Of a DNA stretch of 64,000 bases, positions 57,501-63,849 are shown one piece after another. Under the pieces are notes generated by a model. It did no database searches. It was not told the DNA's origin and was given only the letters and a program-made list of their open reading frames with translations. How positions within the stretch are numbered: position 1 is the first letter of the stretch; each line of letters begins with the position of its first letter. The position numbers and the translations under genes are program-made. Source of the stretch: Spodoptera frugiperda (lineage: Eukaryota; Arthropoda; Insecta; Lepidoptera; Noctuidae); assembly GCF_023101765.2 (NCBI RefSeq), contig NC_064220.1, positions 7,192,001 to 7,256,000 of the forward strand. The letters run 5' to 3'.

Positions 57501-60500
57501 CAAATTACATTATACATATATTTCATTTGCTTACTAACCTAACCCAATATTAATTTTGTACAGCTAACCATACATTTTAAAAGAATTTGTAAGTTTAGTA
57601 TTACAATAAATTATTCTCTTCTATTCTATACTAGCTACTTCCGCGCGGTTTCACCCGCTCTGCTTGGCTCCTATTGGTCATAGCGTGATGTTTTATTTAT
57701 AGCCTATAGCCTTCCTCGATAAATGCTCTATTCAACACAAAAAGAATTATTTTAATCGGACCAGTAGTTCTGGAGATTAGCGCGTTCAAACAAACAAACT
57801 CTTCAGCTTTATAATATTATATAGTACAGATTATAATATTAGTATAGATAAGTACACCATGTTTTTGAGCTTATGTAGGTATACTTTTACTATATTTGTG
57901 TAAACTCGGCAATAATTCTTACAAGAACCATTGGATTAAAAAAAGCAAAGTTGGCCCACATTAGGATTTTCTCCTGTGTTATGGGTGCGTTTACAAACAT
58001 ACAAGTTCACATGCACATGACACCCAGACCCATCATCAGATCATATAAAGAGTTGCTCCGTGCGGGAATCGAACCCACTACACGTTGCATGGCAGCCAGT
58101 TGCCCAGGCGGGGAACAGGTAGTCCTAGGTATATCCGCATAGTTCCTAACAAAATATAAATTAAAAGTTGCTTCCCATGAGACAGAATGGACTAAACTTG
58201 TTCAACACATAATATTATGTGATTGAATAATTACTACACAACATTATTGCACACAAAAAATGTAGTAAAATTAAATTATTTGACTGGTTTTCCTTGCGAA
58301 CTTCTTATGTATATAAAGAATAATACTAAGATAGTATTATTAATAATAACTATTATATAACGTATAGTTACATAAAGAATGTTGTATATTCAGTTTTTTT
58401 ATGGGATAAGCCCGCCACAACCTCCCATACCGCTGCAACTCCTGTAAGCCATGATCTACAGTAGATACAACCATGAAAACACCGGAACACTGAAGTCCGG
58501 CGCGTCTCAGGGAAATGAATGACTGTCTTGGATCCCGCAACGAAATAAGTCAGAAGATGTTATCAGAGGAGAAGAAAAAGAAAACGATATTGTATATTCA
58601 TTTATAATACCTAGGTGGAACCGAGCACCAGGATCCCCTGGTAGTAAGCAATTACTCGCCCATTAAATTACTTAGCCAAGATAGACCAACAATTGTTTCA
58701 TAAAACGTGTTCTTGAAGAAAATAGTTTAACTATTTACTTAGTAACAAACTAATTTTCTTCTCCTATAATTATTATCCATTTGTCCAACGTTGGACACCT
58801 GAAACTCCAGAGGCGTTACAATTGTGTTGCCGGCCTTTTGGGGTTAGGCATTAAAGGGTTGCTGGAGCATCAGGTATTGGGCGGGCGGGTAATTGAGGCT
58901 CCGGTAACCTCACTCACACAACGAAAGATAACGCAAATGTTGTTTCACGTTGATTTCAGTGAGGCCGTGGTATCACTCCGGTCGAGCCGGCCCATTCGTG
59001 CCGAAGTATGGCTCTCCCACACTTAAAACATAACATTTGATATTAGATGAAAAATATTCGTTGATTAATAATATTGCAAATTAATTTATTTCTTTTTATG
59101 TTAATTTGCAGTCTTCGTAAAAACTAAAATGTTTTTGATAAAATCGGGTAATGAACTGATACTGAGAATTCGCATAGGATTTCACAAAGTATCACAGGGT
59201 TTAGCAAATTGTATACATAAACCTCTAATTTCTTGTATGTAGTGGAAAATAAAGTTCAATTTAAAGATTTTATTTCTCTGAGAAATAAAATCTTTAAATT
59301 GAACTTTATTTACAAGTATCTATCACAACAATTAATGTGAAAGTTAGTTTGTATGTTTGTCCATAAATCACATTAAACTACTGAACGAATTTTGATGAAA
59401 TTCGGTTTACAGACAGGGTATGAGCTGACATGGCTGATAAGATACTTTCTATCTCACGGGATCGTGGGCGAAGCCGATGACAGAAGCTAGTTAAGTCTTT
59501 GACTGCCAATAGAAAACTGTTGAAGGCAAATTCTCCACTAACGTCGGTCACCGGTGACCCCCGTGGCGTTTAATAAAGTAATAATAAGTTTTTATTTTAC
59601 TTTTTAATTTCTTTTTTTGGTTGTATAACGTAATGGCCTAAGTTGTAATGTTGTTTATGTTAATTTGTAAATAAATAAATAAATAAAAATTACTATTAGG
59701 GTTATAGGCATGTCATTTTGACATTCAATCGACTCTTGTTAAACCTCGGATTTCGAAAACAAACATAAAATAAATTATCTCTGCCAATAAAAATGGGAGG
59801 AAAAAAAATTAAAAATATAAGGAAAAATTTGCTTAAAAAATTAATGTTGTTTGTTTACAGTAAATTAATATCGAATATGTAATGTCTTTACATACTTTTT
59901 TAATAGACTCACCACCTATTACATGGGACTTACAACATATATTGTGAAAAGTGGGTGTACATTATACAGTGGCATTACGTGCCATAATGTGCACCTCTGC
60001 CTATCCCTTCGGGGATTAAAGGCGTGACGATATATAAGTATAATGCCTTTTACATCTCGGCCTTTACCAGTGAACAAAATGGATGCTGCGTATTAATCTA
60101 ATGTGTTCGAGGATCAGAGAAAAAACTTGACTAGACGACAATATTTCAACAAATTATATAGAATGTGTATAGGTCATCGGTATTGCATATTTAAGTAATT
60201 TACTTTATTTATTTAGGTACAATTCTTGTTTTATACAAATGTTTCATTATATAAAAAATATAATCAAGTTGTTTTTAATTTTCTACGAGGTGACTCCGTT
60301 TGCAGCGTATTAAATTTCTCTCAAAGTCAGAGTCAAAATTATTTATTTCATATAGACCGGGAAGGACTTTTGAACGTCAACGCAAATATTACAATAGGTC
60401 TCGAGTAGGTCTGCTTCTTCAACAGCTCGTGGTAGCTGGACCTGGTTTCCTCTATTAAATAGGGGTTGCCATATTGTCCAAGCCGCGTGGAGATTATGCA

Positions 60501-63500
60501 CAGAAATAATAAAGACAATTATACAAAGATAAATTAATTATTATGTTATCGACTTACTCACGTAACTGTTTGACGAGGAACTTGACTAGTTACAAGCCAT
60601 TATAATAACATTTTACATAGATAGTATGGAGATCATAGTTTAAAAGGATACGGTTTATCAGAGAACACTGCTGCTCGGTCTCTGTTAAATATAGTGTAGT
60701 CCCCAAAAAAACACCCTGTAAAGGATACTCCCTGATAAGGTTTCTAGTGGTGGTATAATAATAATTTTAAGCCTCTTCAGTAATTTCGGAACATATACAA
60801 ACATTCACAACATCTCTTTTTAGTAAGTACAAAAAATAATGACCTTGTCATACAAATACCTACGAAAAGACTAGTCCGATCTAGTATTTTAGTGAATTTT
60901 TCCTTGAACTTTGTAAAGTTCATTACACACATCCTATAGGTGACCGCTGTTGACCAACTGCCTATTCTTGTATGCAGAAGGTTTGAGCATTAATCACCAC
61001 GCTTGCTCAATGCGTGTTGGTTATAATCCCAGGTTTCCTCATGATGTTTTCCTTCACCGCTTGTAAGTGGTGTCTAAACAATCGTAAAAAGTAATAACTC
61101 GTTAAAGTCACATTGGTATTGGTACTTTGTAGTTGGTTGGTTTCGGACCCCTGTGTGAGAAGCGGGCGTCTTAATTCATTACATTACATGATTGTTTTGA
61201 TAAAGTAATTTTATATGTTGCTAAACTATATATTGGCCAGTCGTAATGATACCTTGTACGCAATAATTAAGCTTTATTTGTTGATTTGTTCAGCCTTCCA
61301 TGTTATACAACAACGTCCCTAGACACGTATAACGGTGGTGTGTGTTCTTAGCTCAAAAACTCCTGAACGGATTTCGATTCGATTTTCTCCAAAGTATAGA
61401 GCAATTCTTTAGAATAGAATGTTTCTATTGAAACTTCTCGAATTGTACCTAAGTTAGATTTTATCAAGTAAGGTAATTTAGTCTTAATTTAATATTTTTT
61501 TTAGTGTGCTCCCACACTAAAAAAATATTAAATCTTGATAGAAACAGGTAAAGTTTTTCTAACACAGTGTAGATATAGGTATTAAAATTATTCGTTTAAT
61601 TTAAACCAACGGCGATGGGTTATTTTTTGTATTCATTTTAATAAACCTGTTACGATTAGTTGCTAATCCAAGATTTTTAGCAAAGGTCACCCATACTATG
61701 TGTATAGGTATTTTGTCAATAAATATTGTTCTCTTTGTGAGATCTTTTTGTCATAATTAATACGAAACCTGAATCCGAATATTTATGAGTTAATATTTTT
61801 GTTTACTACTGTTACTACACCGGTCAAAGCACACGTATCACCCCATGACATAATACATGATTTGCTACAAGTCTATTTACTAAGCAACAGCAACGCCTTT
61901 TATCCCCGAAGGGTTAGGCAGAGGTGCACATTACGGCACGTAATGCCGCTATACAATGTACACTCACTTTTCACCTTTTGTGTTATAAGTCCCATGTAAT
62001 AGGGGTGAGTCTATTGCCATATACTGGGCACAATTCCAGACTCCGTGCTACTACTTAGAAATTTTACTAAGCGTTTTCTGAAATATATAATTTCTGGAAC
62101 TACATGTTCGAATTGAATAATTCTTCTGATAGTCCTTTAACCGAAGAAGGCTGTAGGCTATAAAACATCACGCGATTACCTCTAGGAACCGAGCAGAGCG
62201 GGTGAAACCGCACTGGAGTCGCTAGATTTTATTGTATAAAGCTAAATAATTTGGTTGTTTAAACTACTCATATTTCTGTAACTACTTGTTCGATTTGAAT
62301 ATTTTTTTATGTAGGATTTATGTCCATTAACCGAAGAAGGCTGAAACATCACGTTACGACTAATATTTGACGAGCAGAACGGGTGAAACCGCGCGGGGGT
62401 GGGCAGCTATTAAAAATAAACCGAAATACTATTGGTAGTTTGTTTTTTGGTTGCCTAACCAGGATCAGATTGAGTACAGAGGTCCGGTAGCAGCGCTCTC
62501 TGATGAACTTCATCTGCCTGCCAATCGTGGAGATTATGGCAAACCATCTCATGACACACTGTCAAGGTATATTGGTGATGATGACAGGGGAAACACATGC
62601 ATGACTATTAAATTCTTTAATAACATTTATTTGTTCAATCATCATAAGTATCGATTTTATGATATTAATAAAATTAAACCAAATTAATTGCTGTAATTAT
62701 GAAATATACTAGTTTCTGCCAGCGCCTTCGCCCGTGTTTCTGTGGGATAAAAAGTGTGCCTATGTGTTATTCTAGACCATAATCTACCCCTGTTCCAAAT
62801 ATCATCTCGATTCCTTTAGCCGTTTTGACGTAAAGGAATAACAAACAAACATACAAGCTTTCGCATTTATAATGTTATAGTAGGATAATAAATAATGTGT
62901 GCACGTACCAGGTACCTGCGTACCTTTATTATTTTTATTATGAGTAAATGATAAATGTATTTATTTACTAGTTAACATAGATTTAATAAAGCACAACAAT
63001 GTTTTTATCGAAAAGTTGTTAGTTAAGAATATGTTCTACTGCCTTATAAAATTTGCATTTGCCCTACAATAGGATTTTCTCCTGTGTCGTGGGTGCGTTT
63101 AACACAAATTCACATACACATCGCAACTACACTCGGAACAACAATTTGTGGATCACTCAAAGAATTCTCCCATGCGAGTAGCCATACCGCACCACGTTGC
63201 ACAGCAGCCTGTTACTTAGCAGGAATTTGAATACCAAATCCCTTTCCTTCCTTAACATAACATATGTTGTAAAAAAATTTTTTTTTAAAGGAGTAATGAT
63301 GGAGTTTCTTGTTCATTCTACTCCATTCGAAGCCACACTTTGGAACGAGCGCCTAGCTTCACTGACGGACAATTGAATTTGACGTTTCAAAAGTGCCTAA
63401 TTTAGGATTAATTGAAATAAATGCTTTGACTTTGACTTTAATTTATATTTTGTTCCAGAGCGTAAAAGACGCGGCCATGTCTCCGGGAGCCCCAGCTAGT

Positions 63501-63621
63501 GGTGATGCAGAGCGGACGGAGTTGCTGGGCTCTCTGACTACTCAGCAGCAACAGCGGACCAGCGCCAGGGTGATCAAGAAGCTGCGGCTGGAACCACCTG
63601 CTGATAGAGACAAGAGACCTG
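24745..63621 (+). CDS. Plus-strand host gene of unknown identity, first three exons
   Basis: Proposed exons are 24745-24757 (ATG CCG AAT AAA G), 26040-26155 and 63459-63621. All have GT-AG borders and matching phase, and the gene continues off the right edge. It encodes about 97 residues: a polar start (MPNKGIELNRSSHQ), a Val/Pro/Gly-rich segment, then a Ser/Thr/Gln-rich segment with QQQQ and a basic patch (TSARVIKKLRLEPP). This looks like the low-complexity N-terminus of a nuclear protein, but I do not recognise it. Intron 2 would be 37.3 kb and contains the lipase gene and the R1 element. Weak points are the tiny first exon and the assumption that no exon lies between 26155 and 63459. Confidence 0.5.
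24758..26039. other. Intron 1 of the plus-strand gene
   Basis: AT-rich. No repeat family member or other exon is seen. Confidence 0.35.
26170..26350 (+). mobile_element. tRNA-derived SINE, family D
   Basis: GTTGGGCAACTGGCTGCCGT, B box GATTTGATTCCCACACGG, then TCTTTGTGTGATCCACAAAA. It starts only about 15 bp after the donor of exon 2 of the plus-strand gene. Confidence 0.7.
26572..26722. mobile_element. Family G palindromic MITE, best-preserved copy
   Basis: Arms run from CCTTAGCACGAGTTGGCTTTAC to GTAAAGCCAACTCGTACTAAGG. The centre carries CTCTGATTGGCC and CCAACCAATCAGA. It lies just downstream of the lipase stop codon. Confidence 0.75.
26819..42964 (-). CDS. Acid lipase (lipase 3 / lysosomal acid lipase type), complete
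   Basis: Secreted or lysosomal alpha/beta-hydrolase that cleaves ester lipids; insect members act largely in gut lipid digestion. Exons: 42964-42878, 29530-29314, 29210-29099, 29011-28771, 28328-28176, 28034-27953, 27496-27378 and 27001-26819. All borders are GT-AG and the phases match, giving 397 residues, the usual family length. Exon 1 encodes a signal peptide (MGSLYSLCLVLLFGVYCEA) and ends in phase 0, matching exon 2 (PNLIKAAGYPVEKH). The oxyanion-loop region is VHGLSGSSGDF. The nucleophile elbow is GHSMGS with Ser170, then Asp331 (YGENDQ) and His366 (FNHFDF). Exon 2 was ended at a GTACGG donor because that gives the conserved spacing; a GTTTTA donor 5 bases further on is out of phase or lengthens the loop. 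The 13.3-kb intron 1 is full of transposons. Confidence 0.92.
27541..27730 (-). mobile_element. tRNA-derived SINE, family D, with 36-base poly-A tail
   Basis: A pure T run (27541-27576) directly precedes AACGTTGCCCCACATTAGGA, then CACAAAGAGT and a damaged tRNA head. The long unbroken tail suggests a recent insertion. It lies in the lipase intron between exons 6 and 7. Confidence 0.75.
28455..28605. mobile_element. Family H palindromic MITE
   Basis: TTATGTTATCGGTTTACTCA then ACGTAACTG on one side and CAGTTACGTGAGTAAGCCGA on the other. Sits in the lipase intron between exons 4 and 5. Confidence 0.65.
29531..30720. other. Lipase intron 1, proximal AT-rich part
   Basis: No exon or repeat family recognised between exon 2 and the family G MITE. 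Confidence 0.3.
30721..30832. mobile_element. Family G palindromic MITE, partial
   Basis: CCCTTAGTATGAGTTTACCT, GATTGGCCGGCTCAAATAAA and a shortened second arm ending CGCAAACTCG. Confidence 0.6.
30975..31125 (+). repeat. Helitron-like fragment (family I related)
   Basis: GAACGGCTGGACCGATTTGG and the terminus CGGGTCAGCTAGTA. End structure resembles other TC...CTAG units in the window, but the 5' end is unclear. Confidence 0.4.
31455..31600 (-). repeat. LINE family B 3' fragment
   Basis: TGCCTTGGGCGAGGCGAGAA then CCCGTTCCTACTCCTGC and GAGCCGGAGCTCCG, as in 22590-22955. Confidence 0.55.
31601..32324. other. Lipase intron 1, no gene seen
   Basis: AT-rich, without recognisable repeats or exons. 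Confidence 0.3.
32325..32615 (+). repeat. Family A dispersed repeat, near full length
   Basis: Runs from TATGGTATAAGTCGGTAAAC to GAAGCATGGCTCTCCCACAC. With 58780-59020 and 39840-40110 it defines the roughly 300-bp family. Confidence 0.65.
32616..35360. other. Lipase intron 1, long repeat-poor AT-rich block
   Basis: An (AAAT)n microsatellite lies near 33449-33473. The 91-codon frame at 34751-35026 starts with TTG and has no known motif, so I do not call it a gene. Confidence 0.35.
35361..35680 (+). mobile_element. LINE family B 3' fragment, plus orientation
   Basis: GGCGAGCAAGGGTAGCTCGC through CACTACCACAGATGGGGCTC to GGTGAGAGAAGTCATTGGAT and a short A run. A 5'-truncated non-LTR copy, GC-rich against its surroundings. 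Confidence 0.6.
35681..36929. other. Lipase intron 1, no gene seen
   Basis: Overlapping plus-strand frames at 36143-36412 do not resemble any family. No other repeat recognised. Confidence 0.3.
36930..37040 (+). repeat. Truncated LINE 3' end with conserved hairpin
   Basis: AATTGTATGACAAGGGCACGG leads into a hairpin at 36999-37016 (CACGGAC loop GTCCGTG), followed by a short AT stretch and A9. Same 3' end as the R1 element, opposite orientation. Confidence 0.6.
37172..39102. mobile_element. Tc1/mariner-type fold-back, inverted duplication of a transposase 3' half
   Basis: Ends CAGGGTGACTTTGAATTCGA and its reverse complement, with TA on both sides (37170-37171 and 39103-39104). The arms 37172-37886 and 38388-39102 are about 715 bp and nearly identical. 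A more diverged inverted region extends inward on each side. On each arm the frame pointing outward encodes a damaged transposase end (YRTTVGQW, TLVDFYMKSLVYTEGI; TPVDFYMKSLVYTEGI), the region of the third catalytic acidic residue. The 5' half of the transposase is absent, so the element is non-autonomous. Confidence 0.8.
39408..39560 (-). repeat. LINE family B 3' fragment
   Basis: GGGGGAAAATCATCCAATTA, CATGGGCGACGCGAGAGGGA and CCCCGTTCCTACTCCTGC. Confidence 0.55.
39840..40110 (+). repeat. Family A dispersed repeat
   Basis: TATAAGCCGGCAAACAAGCA to GTGAGGCCGTGGTATCACCG. The last part is rearranged. Confidence 0.6.
40430..42255. mobile_element. Second Tc1/mariner-type fold-back element
   Basis: Ends CAGGGTGTCCCTGAAGTCGA and its near reverse complement, flanked by TA (40428-40429, 42256-42257). 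Arms of about 660 bp (40430-41090 and 41598-42255) are almost identical. A roughly 500-bp unique centre contains T17-18 at about 41346. Each arm carries the same 64-codon ATG frame (40547-40741 plus, 41944-42138 minus), which differs by one residue and which I do not recognise. Non-autonomous. Confidence 0.8.
42483..42680 (-). repeat. Helitron-like fragment (family I related)
   Basis: CTAGCTTCTGATAGCGGCTT to CACATTTGTAAAATATTAAT. Similar to 62708 and 63850. Confidence 0.45.
42965..44109. promoter_or_regulatory. Upstream region of the lipase gene
   Basis: Must contain the lipase promoter on minus. On the minus strand a CTATAAGGATA element lies about 95 bp before the ATG and TTAGTGTG lies some 40 bp after it, but the spacing is longer than the usual TATA-initiator distance. 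A LINE family F 3' end lies at 43530-43745. A 93-codon minus frame (43419-43138) has no recognisable motif. Confidence 0.35.
44112..44500. repeat. Opposed LINE family B fragments
   Basis: 44112-44190 reads minus (GAGGGGGAATCATCGAATGA), 44190-44312 reads plus (CTCCGGAGCTGCGGAC to TTTCTCCCTCAAAAAAAA), and 44325-44500 reads minus. The junctions suggest nested or inverted insertions. Confidence 0.5.
44543..45282. mobile_element. 740-bp palindromic element
   Basis: Arms of about 300 bp start AAGATCCCAGAGCCGTCAGA and end TCTGACGGCTCTGGGATCTT, with ACCTGCGCAGGTACCAGGTG mirrored inside and a loop of about 130 bp. No coding sequence. Class unknown. Confidence 0.75.
45283..46784. other. Intron 2 of the plus-strand gene, mostly unique AT-rich sequence
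   Basis: Contains a Helitron-like fragment at about 46105-46215 (GAACGCGCTAATCTCTGAAA, CATCACGCTACGCGGTACGA). Otherwise no gene or repeat is recognised. Confidence 0.35.
46785..46945 (-). mobile_element. tRNA-derived SINE, family D
   Basis: CCAGTGTCCTATGTGCTG, TTTGTGGATCACAAAGAGTT and CGTGCGGGAATCCAACCTGC (a B box in reverse). Confidence 0.6.
47380..47392. repeat. Target-site duplication, 3' side of the R1 element
   Basis: CATTTAGATAC (47380-47390), possibly plus TT merged with the poly-T run. It matches 56927-56937(-56939) exactly. Confidence 0.88.
47414..47935 (-). other. 3' UTR of the R1 element with terminal hairpin
   Basis: The last 75 bp contain a 7-bp stem hairpin (47438-47456, CACGGAC TCTTG GTCCGTG) just before the poly-A tail. 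The same end occurs at 18524-18600 and 36930-37040. The inner part has no long ORF on the element strand. Confidence 0.7.
47936..53920 (-). CDS. R1-clade ORF2: endonuclease, RT, RNase H and SF1 helicase
   Basis: 1994 codons from a GTG at 53920; the first ATG is codon 6 (53905). Numbered from the GTG: APE-type endonuclease 6-225 (QEP 38-40, GDVNAW 139-144, SDH 218-220). Reverse transcriptase about 470-760 (KKAPGADG, SYRPIGLL, GFLPQRG, catalytic FADD 693-696). RNase H about 942-1080 (YTDGS with D947, SELYAL, MSDSRSS, GNERADELAK). A Cys-His knuckle of R1 type about 1159-1176. Linker of about 450 residues including a Gln-rich tract near 1440-1465. Helicase about 1640-1994: Walker A GVPGCGKT 1693-1700, Walker B MVDEA, GDINQ 1791-1795, TIHEAQG 1898-1904, VAISRHT 1931-1937. 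All core NTPase motifs are intact. The helicase is of the RNA-virus (alphavirus-like, tobamovirus-type) superfamily 1 kind. A helicase role in unwinding during target-primed reverse transcription is inference. Confidence 0.96.
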   Translation of the reverse strand: MNNGRMRIIQANLHRSRLATIELLQVAEKKGISVALVQEPYVGNTGEMQEYPGTRIIQCTMNRQKPVKAAVIVFSDQLRTIHDPQLVTETEVAILLVSGSLRLGVISVYLEGDQDIHLNLTRLKESISKLTTKNIIVAGDVNAWSPWWGSASENQRGADYNSFLNEMDLHILNTGDTPTFEALRGDRLFTSIVDVTACSTSLLAKVQNWMVDRGLTTSDHNAITFDLQLEKALEPPKPITTRVYNTKNANWTKFRSHLRDSLEKKQITPESIMSVQSPEELETVITTYINAITEVCDATLPKNKPRKGKSKPPWWTSSLEDLKTDVLRRKRRIRNAAPSRKQFVIEEYLRAKETYTSKADEEQTKSWKEFCSTQKRESMWDGIYRVIRKTTKCRENTLLRNSEGQTLNPDKSAELLAKTFYPDDTTSTDDPGHADLRALTDGRCLGGMEELSESDPHFTQAELDLILNEINPKKAPGADGLTADICAEAIYCRREVFLAIANSCLERAYFPKQWKSAHVIILRKPGKDDYSNPKSYRPIGLLSVFGKIVEKLMIGRIQWHILPTLHKNQYGFLPQRGTEDALYDLVNRIKTEMDEKKIVVLVSLDIEGAFDNAWWPALKHQLIARKCPKNLYAMVNSYLSERRVKVNFAGASSEKGTNKGCVQGSVGGPTFWNLILDSLLHRLTGEGVYCQAFADDVVLLFSNHRVSALEQSVNSALEIVAAWGVSNKLRFGASKTNAMLLTKRLVFEPPELFMTGTRINLVDEVKLLGLTIDRKLTFRSHISATCKKAADIYKQLARAAKVTWGLNGEITRTIYVAVIEPIVLYAANVWAPVTELQLIKKQLNALQRGFAQKICRAYRTVSLTSATVLSGTLPLDLRVQECASLYLTKRGLSLDYLPPHKELERQVNYLDQPHPSKLISINYELLESDDSGTPLVRGITGPQIYTDGSRIEGGVGSALTWWEEGRESVFSTFSLDPTCTVFQSELYALNRAAKMVLDSRATRVNIMSDSRSSLDILKNPKVTHRLAKEIKQCVETVEEQGREIRFYWLRAHVGTAGNERADELAKIAAKKKNNTTADYCMVPMSYVKKKIRDETIRKWQDRYTTSTTGQVTKTFLPDVNEAYRLVRSTKLTPAQVQALTGHGGIAEYLHRFKLKENAGCECDLTISESVWHIILDCPRFLAARSSLEAQIDTNLDTSNLSAILADKVKRPHFLSYIDTIFSRAAERNSTLNNRHQIATLENQLTTATAVPETPRTNEPLIINEKQILLHGERGTKGIRLRGVALFMNTSSERLGIAFCEKRNSKWLTISPGLASLINGSTSRTSMRRKVYDALPDMKLLGRSCRLLRTRNKTIAMFSSVDSITCFAQACGVLSGVGEWGDVEGIHSRIISVDAAVVAYEKGKTADLMGCIRASEHHEVIVYEDRGEDLSFLKRSVQRQLRVDSPSGSERLQQQYLQQSALQQQQRATERENKKLQSRGRMWAITTSICSVTGLIASPFRKNASKSTHRSESCPAQIQSAHSRSSPTRAAMGHVCPPKLRQATTPRDHLINAFLEFVAVIEATKQVNLRNCEAILQTYLQGNELILDDRLEAAEAVIYDNNTSRVLRGTSISRSMAAYNATAGFVSLDEKESNRCGVVKFKTPPNDSLVVVAKCTRIMLDDGILEMAKSISESGPDGITFESWCTPRFHWTNGVPGCGKTTWIVDQFDADKDLIVTTTTEAANDLRGKLSCRFGGLLVKSRVRTMASILVNGLKGRESCTRLMVDEALMNHFGAVVMAARITLAKEVLLIGDINQLPFIDRDNLFPLHYGRPTHITPISQELLCTHRNPMDVAYALNTVYSGIYSSRSGVRSLETKRFSGAMIPKSLPDTLYLVHTQAEKESLKNQGYGSGEGSRILTIHEAQGLSSAKVVVVNTATKRQKIHDSVPHAVVAISRHTHSCIYYTDNCDDAISKLIRRAAEESDHRIMDYNLKMAIKHRDAAVLGALLGEKCSLD
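53958..56020 (-). CDS. R1-clade ORF1, gag-like, frame-disrupted near the N-terminus
   Basis: RNA-binding structural protein of the retrotransposon RNP. The ATG at 56020 opens a Ser/Thr/basic frame (MSTTSSTRGKRSA) that runs to a stop at 55796. The long downstream frame (stop at 53958, about 650 residues) has only a GTG at 55919 as an upstream start. Both frames overlap an A8 run (about 55944-55951, T8 on plus), so a one-base slip there, or programmed slippage, best explains the break. The main frame has long heptad-like coiled-coil stretches over its first half, then a basic region. Zinc knuckles lie near the C-terminus: CNKCLEYGHTKAVC, CSHCGDPHTWEKC and a third CRNC...H...C. ORF2 starts 37-52 nt further on in another frame. 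Confidence 0.88.
56021..56926 (-). other. 5' UTR and presumed internal promoter of the R1 element
   Basis: About 906 bp between the 5' insertion junction and the ORF1 ATG. R1-type LINEs need a promoter inside this region. I see no TATA box and no long ORF that fits. The element begins with GGAAAACACGTACGACTCTT on minus. Confidence 0.6.
56927..56939. repeat. Target-site duplication, 5' side of the R1 element
   Basis: CATTTAGATACTT, matching 47380-47392. This fixes the 5' junction and shows the copy is not 5'-truncated relative to ORF1. Confidence 0.88.
57105..57290 (-). repeat. Family A dispersed repeat
   Basis: GAGGTTGCCGGAGGCCCAAT, CACTTGTAATGTCTCTGGTG and GGCGATTGCTTACCATCAGA. Confidence 0.6.
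57632..57845 (-). mobile_element. Helitron-like non-autonomous element (family I)
   Basis: ACTAGCTACTTCCGCGCGGT, then the family body GCGTTCAAACAAACAAACTC and ATAATATTAGTATAGATA. Close copy of 3628-3835. Confidence 0.5.
57945..58105 (-). mobile_element. tRNA-derived SINE, family D
   Basis: GCCCACATTAGGATTTTCTC, AAAGAGTTGCTCCGTGCGGG then AATCGAACCC (B box in reverse), then CATGGCAGCCAGTTGCCCA. Confidence 0.7.
58780..59020 (+). repeat. Family A dispersed repeat
   Basis: CACCTGAAACTCCAGAGGCG through GAGGCTCCGGTAACCTCACT to GCCGAAGTATGGCTCTCCCA. Confidence 0.6.
59247..59311. repeat. Perfect 31-bp inverted repeat with 3-base loop
   Basis: AAATAAAGTTCAATTTAAAG continues to 59277, then CTG, then an exact reverse complement at 59281-59311. 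A strong potential hairpin of no assigned function. Confidence 0.75.
59335..59495 (+). repeat. Helitron-like fragment (family I related)
   Basis: ACTGAACGAATTTTGATGAA and CGTGGGCGAAGCCGATGACA ending AGAAGCTAGTT. Confidence 0.4.
59915..60035 (+). repeat. SINE family E, 5'-truncated
   Basis: CACCACCTATTACATGGGAC to CCTTCGGGGATTAAAGGCGT. No tRNA head. Confidence 0.6.
60318..60395 (-). repeat. LINE family F 3' fragment
   Basis: CTCAAAGTCAGAGTCAAAAT and ATAGACCGGGAAGGACTTTT. Confidence 0.5.
60396..61892. other. Intron 2 of the plus-strand gene, mostly unique sequence
   Basis: Contains a short family H fragment (60540-60600) and an AT-rich hairpin near 61487-61533 around AGTGTGCTCCCACACT. No gene seen. 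Confidence 0.35.
61893..62065 (-). repeat. SINE family E, 3' part
   Basis: CCTTTTATCCCCGAAGGGTT, CAGAGGTGCACATTACGGCA and TATTGCCATATACTGGGCAC. Confidence 0.6.
62066..62410 (+). repeat. Two tandem Helitron-like fragments (family I)
   Basis: Two successive units share AACCGAAGAAGGCTG, AACATCACG and GCGGGTGAAACCGC. The first ends CTAGATTTTATTG near 62225; the second is rearranged. Confidence 0.45.
62708..62885 (-). repeat. Helitron-like fragment (family I related)
   Basis: ACTAGTTTCTGCCAGCGCCT to TTTCGCATTTATAATGTTAT. Confidence 0.45.
63055..63215 (-). mobile_element. tRNA-derived SINE, family D, diverged
   Basis: GCCCTACAATAGGATTTTCT, GTCGTGGGTGCGTTTAACAC and AATTTGTGGATCACTCAAAG. The tRNA head is decayed. 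Confidence 0.6.
63290..63440 (+). repeat. LINE family F 3' end with TTTGAC tail
   Basis: GGAGTAATGATGGAGTTTCT, CACTTTGGAACGAGCGCCTA and the tail GCTTTGACTTTGACTTT. It ends only about 20 bp before the acceptor of exon 3 of the plus-strand gene, so it may contribute part of that 3' splice region. Confidence 0.65.
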
Positions 63622-63657
63622 GTAAGAAGGAATGTTCTGGCTGCCAATATTTTTGTA

Positions 63658-63760
63658 TGGCATAGGGTGGTAAATGAGCAGACAAATCACCTGATGGTAA
63701 GCAATCGGCGCCGCCCATGGACACCCGCAACTCCAGAGCTTTTGTAATTGGGAATTTGTG
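63658..63760 (+). repeat. Family A repeat fragment
   Basis: TGAGCAGACAAATCACCTGA and GGCGCCGCCCATGGACACCC, close behind the donor of exon 3 of the plus-strand gene. Confidence 0.6.
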
Positions 63761-63849
63761 GCGGGCGGCGGAGATAAAATTTTACTTAAACAAAAAAATA
63801 ATGTTATCTACTAGTTCATGTATCTTTCGGTCAGTCAAAAGTTATACGA

